Source: Styela clava
Lineage: Eukaryota; Chordata; Ascidiacea; Stolidobranchia; Styelidae
Assembly: GCF_964204865.1 (NCBI RefSeq)
Contig: NC_135255.1
Location: 18,443,135-18,507,134, forward strand
DNA length: 64,000 nucleotides
Direction: 5' to 3'
Shown: piece by piece, positions 38,074 to 50,333 of the stretch
Numbering within the stretch: position 1 is the stretch's first letter
How the letters are laid out: each line of letters starts with the position of its first letter
Position numbers and translations under genes: made by a program
Notes under the pieces: model-generated
Seen by the model: only the letters and a program-made list of their open reading frames with translations
What the model was told of the DNA's origin: nothing
Database searches by the model: none

Positions 38074-41073
38074 CGCTAGTATGACCCCATATAGTATGGC
38101 ATGACGTATTGATATGATACTGATTTGAAACACTTATCCGAATTCATCAGAAAAATATATTCTTTCAAATAGAAGATCTGTTCATCTAAAAATTCAATTT
38201 ACTTTGCTTTTACATTATTTATTATTAATGTACCTTCTGTTCAGAAAACATACATAATCCGGCGTGATTCAAAAATTTCGTTTTCGACTCTTAACTAACA
38301 AAAAAAGAAGGTGGCAAAACCATCGGAGTCTGAAAGACTCAAAATGTATAACACCAATATATTGACTTCTCCTGGCTTGAGTCAAATTAAGAACTCATGT
38401 GCTGGTGTAGAAATGAAGATACTGCCAGGAAGCAAGGTCTGATGACGTAGAATGCGCAGCAGGGATGATAAAGATAAATGTTGTTATTACTGCAACTAAC
38501 ATCTCGGGGGTGACTGAAAATGGTCCAAACTAAGGGTTCTACTATCGGCACGTCAGTAAAGGACACTCCAACGTTCAAGTCACGGTATTTTGACACTAGA
38601 ACAGGGACTACTACATAAGTATATATTAGAGCTATAATCAAGGAAGATCATAAAAATAGACATTTCGATTTAAAAAGTTCTACCCCAATTTGGTATGGAA
38701 GATAAGAGAAGGGCAGTAATTTTTGTTCTCTTTCGTTCGCCTATAGTTGTAGAAAATGTACAATGCTCACCCAATAGAATGTGAACAATAAATTATTGAG
38801 AAATAATATGATGAGAGAATTGAAATGTGACGTCATGTTTCTAACTGTGACGTAAGTATATTGGGTTTCTCGTTTTGTTGCGAAAAATAATAATCTTGCT
38901 TATTTCCTAAATATATCGTTATGTTATATGCCTCATTCATCACCTCCGAAAACCATCCATCTTGACAATTTCTCAGAAACGACTGGTATTGTTCAGCGAC
39001 ATACTTTAACAATGAACTAGTACACTGATTTACAACCTATGTTCCGGAAACTACGTAAAGGCAAGCTTCCTCGACAAACCTGCTTGGAATGCAAGATAGT
39101 TTATTCAAATATTTGTAAGGACTTTTGAATGAGAGATTCAACATTGCGATAAGTTGCTAAATGAGGTTGAATACGCGTATTCGAATAAGACATCCTTACC
39201 TCAGTAAATCCAATACAGTGCTTAACATACGCAAAGAAAAATATATTTTGCTTACCAAACAGAACTCTGAAAATAAACCTATTTTAACTAACATAAGAAA
39301 CAGTCCATATTGAGTCAAAAAGTTCAAGGTTAGTTTTAAATATACAACAAACCGTATTAAAGGAATTGCAGATACGTTGCATGAGAACTAGTAACTGAAG
39401 TCGATATCCTTGCATCGGTTGATGGTTTTGCCCGATACAGATATATATTATGAAGCGTGCCAATAACAGTCGATATAATTTCATACATATTCCTTCTATG
39501 TTTCAACGTAAGTTGAAAACGAACTGCTTCGAATTCTGGTCGGGGAAATCACATTACAAATTATAGATATATCGCAAAACATAACATGAATTATGGCCAT
39601 ATTTTGAGCTATCTAGTCAAGTACAAATATAACAGGCCTGATTAAGATCGAGAGTACTAAACTTTTAAGGGCACAATATTACATGCGTTAATACGTATAC
39701 AAAAAATACATATTATAGTATGATTTAACATTACTTCTTTCAACCTAAATATATTTCTTTTTAAACTCGCGCGGTAATTTTAAAGGACTTTTATATAAAA
39801 TTTCTGCATATATATAAGATATATATATCGGGTGTGTAACTGCGTCGACCATTTGCGCAGTAAAATCTCATTCTCACGCACACAAAGTGTGGGTCCTCAT
39901 ATTTTCTAACGCCGAGATAGATGTTCGTTCCATGTTCAAGTTACATGTGTACTTTGCTCGCATTCTGATAATACTGTTGTAATATTTGACATAGTTTGTA
40001 GACTCTGCTCAGTCTTAAAATATCCATGCTCACTAGAACAACTTTTGCCCACTGTAACATTTTTTTAGACGAAACACTGCGCGTCACGCAAGTTATCCGA
40101 TACAACAAAAATTTATACGGCCATTAGTCACGCCACTAAATTTGACACAATTCAGCAGGTCAGGAATATGATAATCAGCTAATCCTCTACAAAAGGTTGC
40201 CCTTTCCAACGAATAAATAACAGAACCTTACCTATCAATAAAAATATTGAGAAAATTTTATCTATTTCTCGAAATATTCCGATGCAAAGATACCAGTGAT
40301 ATATCTACAACCCTTATAAGGGGTGAACACCCCCTTGATTTTGAGTTGTGACACCTCACTTTATTCCCAGAATTCAACAAAATTGTGTTTAAATATCCAG
40401 AAAGTAGATTAGTTTGATCAGTCAAATACATAACATATTTTTACAATAGTTACAAATAGTTTTATCACTGATAGCAAGATTTCTACCACCCCCTAAATTT
40501 AGAATCCTCCCCCGCCCCGCCCCCCTAAAATAAAAAGCTGGGGAACCTATTAGAATGACAACTAGTAAACTACTCCATAAAGGGCTATAACTTCACCATC
40601 TGTCCGTGGACAGGAATAGGTATGTCGACGTAAACAATTTTTTTTACAATAGTTTTGTGTTTTTCTCATTACATATTAGGAGTTTAGCGTTAGGAGTGTG
40701 AAACATATTTTCCGTTTTAAGCAAAGTGTTTGCTTATAGATAAGGGTTAAGGTTTAGCTCACAAGTCCTAATTGAATGTTGCTATTGTTTTCATTTTTAG
40801 AATTAAAATTAAGTAAGTTGTCGACCTGTTTTTTAGATTAGTCGTAAACTTTAGCAACCCATTTCTTTACAGAGTCTACCATAACCATTTCAAACTGTTT
40901 CTGTAAGGACGTCGAGTACTTTCGCTACTGTTTCCACAATGCAAATCATCATTTTTCAACACATATAAGCGACTATGTCGGGTATATCCGTCTATTTCAT
41001 GCTTGTAGACTAGGTATTTCACTGATTGCAATAGACTTCAATTAAAGTTGTGGAGTTGTGAAGATTGAGAAAC

Positions 41074-41871
41074 CTGGCATATTATAGGTTTAAGGAAGTT
41101 AAGAGCGCGAAGTGTCTCCGCAAACACGTTATAGGCTTTTGTGCAGTCATTTCCCTCCAAGATCCAGTTTCTCGCCAGCCCCTTGCCATTACCAATTTGC
41201 GCAGGATACTTTGCACACAGATCAATTGTTTCAGTATCTTGCCCCAAACACCTGTTTGCCACTGTGACGAAAACAAATTACGATATGAATCAGCTATAAG
41301 CTGCCTTATCGCAGTTCAGGAAAGTAATATGAGTAAAAAATGAATACATTTATTATATTATAAACAAAATTGTTTATATATCACTTTTCATTACTATATT
41401 TTACCAGAAAATAGTCACTATGATTAGATACTATACCACGTCGCTGGAACATGAAATGCTAGCCCATTTTATAGAACTGAGATAATAATTTAACACGCTT
41501 GAGTGTTCAAAATGAATATGAGGTAAAAAAGTACTGAGCCTCATTCATTAGGGTTCTGATATACAAATTGTGAAGATTTATTGGGGTCGCCTAACTTCTG
41601 CTGTACATGCGCACGTATGGCACTAGGCTTCGAAGGTATCGAAGTGAAATTTGTATGGCCTGAACTGTGGCCTTAAAATCGAGAGTAAATCGAGAGTACT
41701 AAATTTCTAAACTTTTGAGGCACAATATTAGATTAAAACGTATACAAAAAGTACATATTACAGTATGTTTTAACATAACTTCTTTCAAATGAAGTATATT
41801 TTCTTCTTAACTCGCGCAGTAATTATTAATGAAATTTATATATAAATCGCTGCAGATAGGTAATGATACGA

Positions 41872-41904
<33 letters not shown>

Positions 41905-42321
41905 CATCTAGGTTCCCTATATGGTGCGTAACTGCGCCGACCATTGGGTGTGGGTCGTCATATTTTCTAACGCCGAGCTAGATGTTCGTTCCATGTTTGA
42001 ATTACATGTGTAGTTTGCTCGCATTTTGATAATACTGTTGTAATATCTGACATAGTTTGTAGACTCTGCTCAGCCTTAAAATATTCATGCTCATTAGAAC
42101 AAACATTTGCTCAGTGTAACATTTTCTTGGAGGAAATACTGCTCGTCACCCACGTTATCCGATACAACAAAAATTTAAACGGCCATTATTCACGCCACTA
42201 AATTTGGCACAATTCAGCAGGACAGGGACATGATCTTTAGCTAATTCCTTACACAAAGGTTGCCCTTTCCAACGATTAGAAAAAAGGAAGCCTTACCTAT
42301 CAATAAAAGTATGAAAAACAT
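41074..42321 (-). CDS. Gene 8, unit 3: leader plus D1 only
   Basis: Exons 42321..42297 and 41261..41074, identical in translation to units 1 and 2. Read-through stop at 41038. Confidence 0.55.
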
Positions 42322-43514
42322 TTTATCGATTCCTTGAAATATCCCGATGCAAAAGTAAGATACTTGACCCTTTAGACCACACAGTGTCTAATGACAAACA
42401 ATTTCATGTATATACGCCAAGCTGTCCACATGAAAGTATAAATGAATCATTTCCCGTAGTGCGTGTACCAGGTTAGGGTTAGGCCATGATTTTATTCCGA
42501 TTTTCTTTATTTTAGTTCCCTATTTTAGTTTCGATTTCGAGGACTGTAGTGTTAGCCAAGTGATATACCCTCTGCCCATAGTGTTCCGTCCCCATGCACA
42601 ACTTGATGTAAAGTAGGCGAACAAAATTGGTTACCTCCCTATTGGTACACATACTTCTGGAGCGCCCCATATTTAGCGTTTGTTTGCAAGGAAATGTACA
42701 AATGACTACTAATACAACCTCCTACAGTATTTATTTTTGCTTCGTCAAAATTAAAATATCTGCGAGGGTTACCTTACAAGCTAGCTGTTTGATTTTATTT
42801 ATACTAACGCCGCCTCCTTTCATAAAAGAGAACACGGCACATTGTATGCACGTCCATATTTATTGTTTGACTACTGTATTTATTTATTGTCATTCTCTAT
42901 TCAAACTGGCAATACGAAAAATATGTCGTTTGGCACATTATTGAGTTGTCATAATGATTTTTCTCATTTTTGAAATAAAAATATGTCCTATGCTATTCCA
43001 ATACCCTTTCTTCTGTGCTATTAAAATGGAGATAACACTGGTTTCGCCTACCAACTACTGCTGTGGGCTATAGACATAAGAAAGTTGCTATGCAATACAT
43101 GGAACAATGCAAGTCATTGACAGTTTATGTGGATCTATAGAAAAGCTATTGACACAAAGTCTTGCCTTATTATGGAGTTCGGATGTTTCAAACAATGAAT
43201 CGCGCTCAACCTCCACCGTTTTCTTTCATATACACTCGTGTTGATTTACTGTTTATAAATATTGCGTGGCTGCGCATTGTAAGTAGTAAATACTTACCTG
43301 AGTGCATTACCTAAAAACATTATAAAAAATCATGTATCAATACTGGTATGCAAAGACTCAATGAAACTTCGCCGCCCATATTTAAGAATAAAAGGTTACA
43401 TTTTTGTAGGGCAATGCTTGGTTTTATCGTAACTAGTTATATATCAACCTGGTAGCGTGATTAAAATGTGACCAGAACCCTTATTAAACTTTCTAAGCTT
43501 TGAAATCGCTGGTA

Positions 43515-43828
43515 CAGTGGTTCCCTAACTTTTTATGGCTCGTGGACCCCTTCGTGGCTTTTAGCACTCATAGGTCCCTTCCTAATCATTCCCGTGGTAT
43601 TTATAGTGGTATTGTAATTGGTAGATTCCAAATCCCATAATGTACAAACAATTAATGCTCAACAAAGTGAAAACATCCTTTGAAATACCCTTATCAAGCA
43701 ATGAAACTAAGAAGAACGGTGTGTTTTCTTGTAAAGTGAAAAGCAAAATCAGTTCTACGCCTAGCACTGTGCCCCTTCCCATATACTGTTCTGTGGGTCA
43801 CTTGAGAAGCCATGGTTGGGAACCACTG
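43515..43828. mobile_element. hAT MITE in unit 3
   Basis: Same element and site as 32005-32318. Confidence 0.8.
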
Positions 43829-46022
43829 CGCTAGTATGACCCCATATAGTATGGCATGACGTATTGATATGATACTGATTTGAAACACTTATCCGAATTC
43901 ATCAGAAAAATATATTCTTTCAAATAGAAGATCTGTTCATCTAAAAATTCAATTTACTTTGCTTTTACATTATTTATTATTAATGTACCTTCTGTTCAGA
44001 AAACATACATAATCCGGCGTGATTCAAAAATTTCGTTTTCGACTCTTAACTAACAAAAAAAGAAGGTGGCAAAACCATCGGAGTCTGAAAGACTCAAAAT
44101 GTATAACACCAATATATTGACTTCTCCTGGCTTGAGTCAAATTAAGAACTCATGTGCTGGTGTAGAAATGAAGATACTGCCAGGAAGCAAGGTCTGATGA
44201 CGTAGAATGCGCAGCAGGGATGATAAAGATAAATGTTGTTATTACTGCAACTAACATCTCGGGGGTGACTGAAAATGGTCCAAACTAAGGGTTCTACTAT
44301 CGGCACGTCAGTAAAGGACACTCCAACGTTCAAGTCACGGTATTTTGACACTAGAACAGGGACTACTACATAAGTATATATTAGAGCTATAATCAAGGAA
44401 GATCATAAAAATAGACATTTCGATTTAAAAAGTTCTACCCCAATTTGGTATGGAAGATAAGAGAAGGGCAGTAATTTTTGTTCTCTTTCGTTCGCCTATA
44501 GTTGTAGAAAATGTACAATGCTCACCCAATAGAATGTGAACAATAAATTATTGAGAAATAATATGATGAGAGAATTGAAATGTGACGTCATGTTTCTAAC
44601 TGTGACGTAAGTATATTGGGTTTCTCGTTTTGTTGCGAAAAATAATAATCTTGCTTATTTCCTAAATATATCGTTATGTTATATGCCTCATTCATCACCT
44701 CCGAAAACCATCCATCTTGACAATTTCTCAGAAACGACTGGTATTGTTCAGCGACATACTTTAACAATGAACTAGTACACTGATTTACAACCTATGTTCC
44801 GGAAACTACGTAAAGGCAAGCTTCCTCGACAAACCTGCTTGGAATGCAAGATAGTTTATTCAAATATTTGTAAGGACTTTTGAATGAGAGATTCAACATT
44901 GCGATAAGTTGCTAAATGAGGTTGAATACGCGTATTCGAATAAGACATCCTTACCTCAGTAAATCCAATACAGTGCTTAACATACGCAAAGAAAAATATA
45001 TTTTGCTTACCAAACAGAACTCTGAAAATAAACCTATTTTAACTAACATAAGAAACAGTCCATATTGAGTCAAAAAGTTCAAGGTTAGTTTTAAATATAC
45101 AACAAACCGTATTAAAGGAATTGCAGATACGTTGCATGAGAACTAGTAACTGAAGTCGATATCCTTGCATCGGTTGATGGTTTTGCCCGATACAGATATA
45201 TATTATGAAGCGTGCCAATAACAGTCGATATAATTTCATACATATTCCTTCTATGTTTCAACGTAAGTTGAAAACGAACTGCTTCGAATTCTGGTCGGGG
45301 AAATCACATTACAAATTATAGATATATCGCAAAACATAACATGAATTATGGCCATATTTTGAGCTATCTAGTCAAGTACAAATATAACAGGCCTGATTAA
45401 GATCGAGAGTACTAAACTTTTAAGGGCACAATATTACATGCGTTAATACGTATACAAAAAATACATATTATAGTATGATTTAACATTACTTCTTTCAACC
45501 TAAATATATTTCTTTTTAAACTCGCGCGGTAATTTTAAAGGACTTTTATATAAAATTTCTGCATATATATAAGATATATATATCGGGTGTGTAACTGCGT
45601 CGACCATTTGCGCAGTAAAATCTCATTCTCACGCACACAAAGTGTGGGTCCTCATATTTTCTAACGCCGAGATAGATGTTCGTTCCATGTTCAAGTTACA
45701 TGTGTACTTTGCTCGCATTCTGATAATACTGTTGTAATATTTGACATAGTTTGTAGACTCTGCTCAGTCTTAAAATATCCATGCTCACTAGAACAACTTT
45801 TGCCCACTGTAACATTTTTTTAGACGAAACACTGCGCGTCACGCAAGTTATCCGATACAACAAAAATTTATACGGCCATTAGTCACGCCACTAAATTTGA
45901 CACAATTCAGCAGGTCAGGAATATGATAATCAGCTAATCCTCTACAAAAGGTTGCCCTTTCCAACGAATAAATAACAGAACCTTACCTATCAATAAAAAT
46001 ATTGAGAAAATTTTATCTATTT

Positions 46023-46222
46023 NNNNNNNNNNNNNNNNNNNNNNNNNNNNNNNNNNNNNNNNNNNNNNNNNNNNNNNNNNNNNNNNNNNNNNNNNNNNNN
46101 NNNNNNNNNNNNNNNNNNNNNNNNNNNNNNNNNNNNNNNNNNNNNNNNNNNNNNNNNNNNNNNNNNNNNNNNNNNNNNNNNNNNNNNNNNNNNNNNNNNN
46201 NNNNNNNNNNNNNNNNNNNNNN
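46023..46222. other. Assembly gap of 200 N
   Basis: Exactly 200 N, a conventional gap size, so the true missing length is unknown. It falls inside the tandem array. Confidence 0.99.
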
Positions 46223-47806
46223 GAAGGGCAGTAATTTTTGTTCTCTTTCGTTCGCCTATAGTTGTAGAAAATGTACAATGCTCACCCAATAGAATGTGAA
46301 CAATAAATTATTGAGAAATAATATGATGAGAGAATTGAAATGTGACGTCATGTTTCTAACTGTGACGTAAGTATATTGGGTTTCTCGTTTTGTTGCGAAA
46401 AATAATAATCTTGCTTATTTCCTAAATATATCGTTATGTTATATGCCTCATTCATCACCTCCGAAAACCATCCATCTTGACAATTTCTCAGAAACGACTG
46501 GTATTGTTCAGCGACATACTTTAACAATGAACTAGTACACTGATTTACAACCTATGTTCCGGAAACTACGTAAAGGCAAGCTTCCTCGACAAACCTGCTT
46601 GGAATGCAAGATAGTTTATTCAAATATTTGTAAGGACTTTTGAATGAGAGATTCAACATTGCGATAAGTTGCTAAATGAGGTTGAATACGCGTATTCGAA
46701 TAAGACATCCTTACCTCAGTAAATCCAATACAGTGCTTAACATACGCAAAGAAAAATATATTTTGCTTACCAAACAGAACTCTGAAAATAAACCTATTTT
46801 AACTAACATAAGAAACAGTCCATATTGAGTCAAAAAGTTCAAGGTTAGTTTTAAATATACAACAAACCGTATTAAAGGAATTGCAGATACGTTGCATGAG
46901 AACTAGTAACTGAAGTCGATATCCTTGCATCGGTTGATGGTTTTGCCCGATACAGATATATATTATGAAGCGTGCCAATAACAGTCGATATAATTTCATA
47001 CATATTCCTTCTATGTTTCAACGTAAGTTGAAAACGAACTGCTTCGAATTCTGGTCGGGGAAATCACATTACAAATTATAGATATATCGCAAAACATAAC
47101 ATGAATTATGGCCATATTTTGAGCTATCTAGTCAAGTACAAATATAACAGGCCTGATTAAGATCGAGAGTACTAAACTTTTAAGGGCACAATATTACATG
47201 CGTTAATACGTATACAAAAAATACATATTATAGTATGATTTAACATTACTTCTTTCAACCTAAATATATTTCTTTTTAAACTCGCGCGGTAATTTTAAAG
47301 GACTTTTATATAAAATTTCTGCATATATATAAGATATATATATCGGGTGTGTAACTGCGTCGACCATTTGCGCAGTAAAATCTCATTCTCACGCACACAA
47401 AGTGTGGGTCCTCATATTTTCTAACGCCGAGATAGATGTTCGTTCCATGTTCAAGTTACATGTGTACTTTGCTCGCATTCTGATAATACTGTTGTAATAT
47501 TTGACATAGTTTGTAGACTCTGCTCAGTCTTAAAATATCCATGCTCACTAGAACAACTTTTGCCCACTGTAACATTTTTTTAGACGAAACACTGCGCGTC
47601 ACGCAAGTTATCCGATACAACAAAAATTTATACGGCCATTAGTCACGCCACTAAATTTGACACAATTCAGCAGGTCAGGAATATGATAATCAGCTAATCC
47701 TCTACAAAAGGTTGCCCTTTCCAACGAATAAATAACAGAACCTTACCTATCAATAAAAATATTGAGAAAATTTTATCTATTTCTCGAAATATTCCGATGC
47801 AAAGAT
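46223..47806. repeat. Partial tandem unit after the gap
   Basis: Repeats 44463-46046 at a constant offset of 1,760. It ends at 'gatgcaaagata' and continues into unique diverged sequence rather than into a new unit, so it is the natural right end of the array. Confidence 0.93.
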
Positions 47807-48944
47807 ACTTTTGTTCTTTTTAAACCACACAGTGTCTAATGACAAACAATTTGATGCACGACAAGCTGTCCACATGAAAGTATAACTGAATCATTTCCCG
47901 TAGTGCGTGTACCAGGTTAGTGATAGGCCATTATTTTATTCCGATTTCTTTTATTTTAATTCCCCATTTTAGTTTCGATTTTGAGGACTGTAGTGTTAGC
48001 CAAGTGATATACCCTCTGCCCATAGTGTTCCGTCCCCATACACAACTTGATGTAAAGTAGGCGAACAAGATTTGTTACGTCCCTATTGGTACACATACTT
48101 CTGGAGCGCCCCATATTTAGAGTTTATTTGCAGAAAATGTACAACAGACTACTAATACAACCTCCTACACCTACAGTATTTATTTTTGCTTCGTCAGAAT
48201 TAAAATATCTGCGAGGGTTACCTTACAAGCTAGCTGTTTGTTTATAGTTATACTAACGCCGCCTTCTTTCATAAAATAGAACACGGCACATTGTATGCAC
48301 GTCCATATTTATTGTTTGACTATTTATATCTTGTCATACTCTATCCAAACTGGCAATACGAAAAGTATGCCGTTTGGCACATTATCGAGTTGTCATAACA
48401 ATTTTTCTCTTTTTTGAAATAAAAATATGTCGTATGCTACTCCATTACCCTTTCTTCTGTGCCTTTGAAATGGAAAGAAATGAACATTTGGGGAGAAAAC
48501 AAACATAATCGAAAATTCCAACCGACTTCTAAATAACAACAAAAAAATTGATGTCAAAAACAGACTCAAAATATATAACACCAATATCCCGTCTTGAGTT
48601 ATTTTAGGAATAAATGTGCTGTTTTAGAAGTGGTAATACTGCCAAAGGCAGGTTCTGTTTACGTAGAATGCCGTAGGAGAAGGGGGTTCTAAGGGTTTTA
48701 CTATCGGTACAACAGCAAAAGACACTCCAACGTCCAAGTCTCAATATTTTAACAGGATTACAGGGACTGCTACATAAATATAGATTAGAGCTATAATCAC
48801 GAAAGATCACAAAAATAGACAATACCTATTTAAAAAATTCTTTCCTCAATTTGATAAGGAAAAATAGAAGTTCGTTCGCCTACAATTGTAGGAAATGTGC
48901 ATTGTTCACCAAATATAATGTGACAATAAATTATAAAGAAATAG

Positions 48945-49060
48945 GCGCTCCCGTAGTATGTATACCAAAATGGCGCCCAACATGATAACCCTAACCTGGT
49001 AAACATACTATGTTCAGGCTGTGCGCCATCTTGGTACACACACCACTGGAGCACCGAGAA
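48945..49060. mobile_element. Palindromic MITE (short version)
   Basis: 'ggcgctcccgtagtatgtat' at the left, and the complement of 'ggtgctccagtggtgtgtgt' at the right end; the core is 'ccctaacctggtaaacatac'. Confidence 0.6.
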
Positions 49061-49668
49061 ATAAAATTACGAGTGAAATGAAATGTGACGTCATGTTTGA
49101 AATTGTGACGTAGGTGCATGCGGGTTTCTCGTTTTGTTGCGAAACATAATATTTGTGATGTTTTCCCAAATATATATTTAGGTTACATGCTTTATTCATC
49201 ACCATTGAAAACCATCCATCCTGATCATTTCTCCGAAACGACTGGGCGATTTTCTTTAACAATAAACTAGTCCACTGATTCACAACCTACGTTCAGGAAA
49301 TTAGGTAAATGCAAGATTCCTCAACAAAACTGCTTGGAATGTAAGATATATTATATTCATATATTTGTATGGGCCTTTGAATGAGAGAATGAGATTTAAC
49401 AATTCGATAAGTTGCTAATTGAGGTTGAATATGCCTATTCGAATAAGTCATCCCAACCTCAGTAGCTCCAATACATTGCTCAACATATGCGAAGGAAGGT
49501 GCCAAGTTCTCCTAGCTAAAACAATTATACTCAATATCATTCAAAATGTTTTGCCTACCAAGTTTACTTCTTTCTTAAAATATTTACACGATTTCTTTCA
49601 AAAAAGAAAAAAAAAGATATTTTTCTTACCAAACACAACTCTAAAAATTTAACTAACCTAGAAAATAG

Positions 49669-49880
49669 GGCGCTCCCGTAGTATGTGCATCAAGTTAGGT
49701 CTAGGACACAATTTTTTATTCCAATTTTCCTTATTTCAGTTCTACTACGAGTTCGGGGACTAGCCAAGTGACTCCCGTAGTATTTGTACCTGAAATTATG
49801 GTCTAACCCTAACCCGGTACACATACTACGTTCCGGTGTCCGCCATCTTGGTTCACATACTACATGACTACCGAGAATAG
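49669..49880. mobile_element. Palindromic MITE
   Basis: Starts 'gggcgctcccgtagtatgtg' and ends 'gtgtccgccatcttggttca' with an inverted end; same family as 9471-9650. Confidence 0.65.
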
Positions 49881-50333
49881 TCCACATTGAGCCTTCAGTA
49901 ATTAGTTTAAGTTTAAAATATACAACAAACGTTAAATGAATAGTTAATATGTTGCATGAGAACTAATAACTGAAAGAGATCCCTGCCCCGGTACATGCTT
50001 TTGTCCGATACAGAAATATATATTATAAAGAATTGCTATATATGTTCACCATTTCAAAAAATAAAAAAAATGATTGCATAATGGTTATAGAGTCTGTACA
50101 GAAGTCCAGACTATAATTCTATTATGTACGCCGATATCTTTGGTTTTGCCCAATACACATATAATTAGAAAGAATGCCTATACATCTTCACTTATTTCAA
50201 CAAATAAAAGATAGTGCATATAAGTTTGTAGAGAAGTAAAAATATCTTGAAACAAGGGAATATTTACTTCTATTTTTCAACGCAAGTTACCAACTGTTTT
50301 ATACTGAATTCTGGTCGGGGAAAATCCCGAAAT

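Larger units (their letters stand above)
34538..40292. repeat. Tandem unit 2 (5,755 bp)
   Basis: Same content and order as unit 1; no difference seen in spot comparisons along its length. The junction 'gcaaagata|ccagtgat' at 34537/34538 recurs at 40292/40293. Confidence 0.95.
40293..46022. repeat. Tandem unit 3, cut by the gap near its end
   Basis: Same content as units 1 and 2 up to base 46022, about 25 bp before its expected end, where the N run starts. Confidence 0.95.
47807..50333 (-). other. Diverged unit-like sequence and 3' flank of copy 4
   Basis: 47815-48450 is a diverged version of 30866-31500, 48560-48815 of 32560-32880, and 48820-50333 of 32880-33800 and 1-1196. This is probably the ancestral arrangement from which the tandem unit arose. 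A broken version of the 32632-32886 frame lies near 48690-48815. No gene seen. Confidence 0.6.

Noticed and set aside
46002-46292. Reading frames spanning the N run
   Set aside because: They consist mostly of unknown bases.
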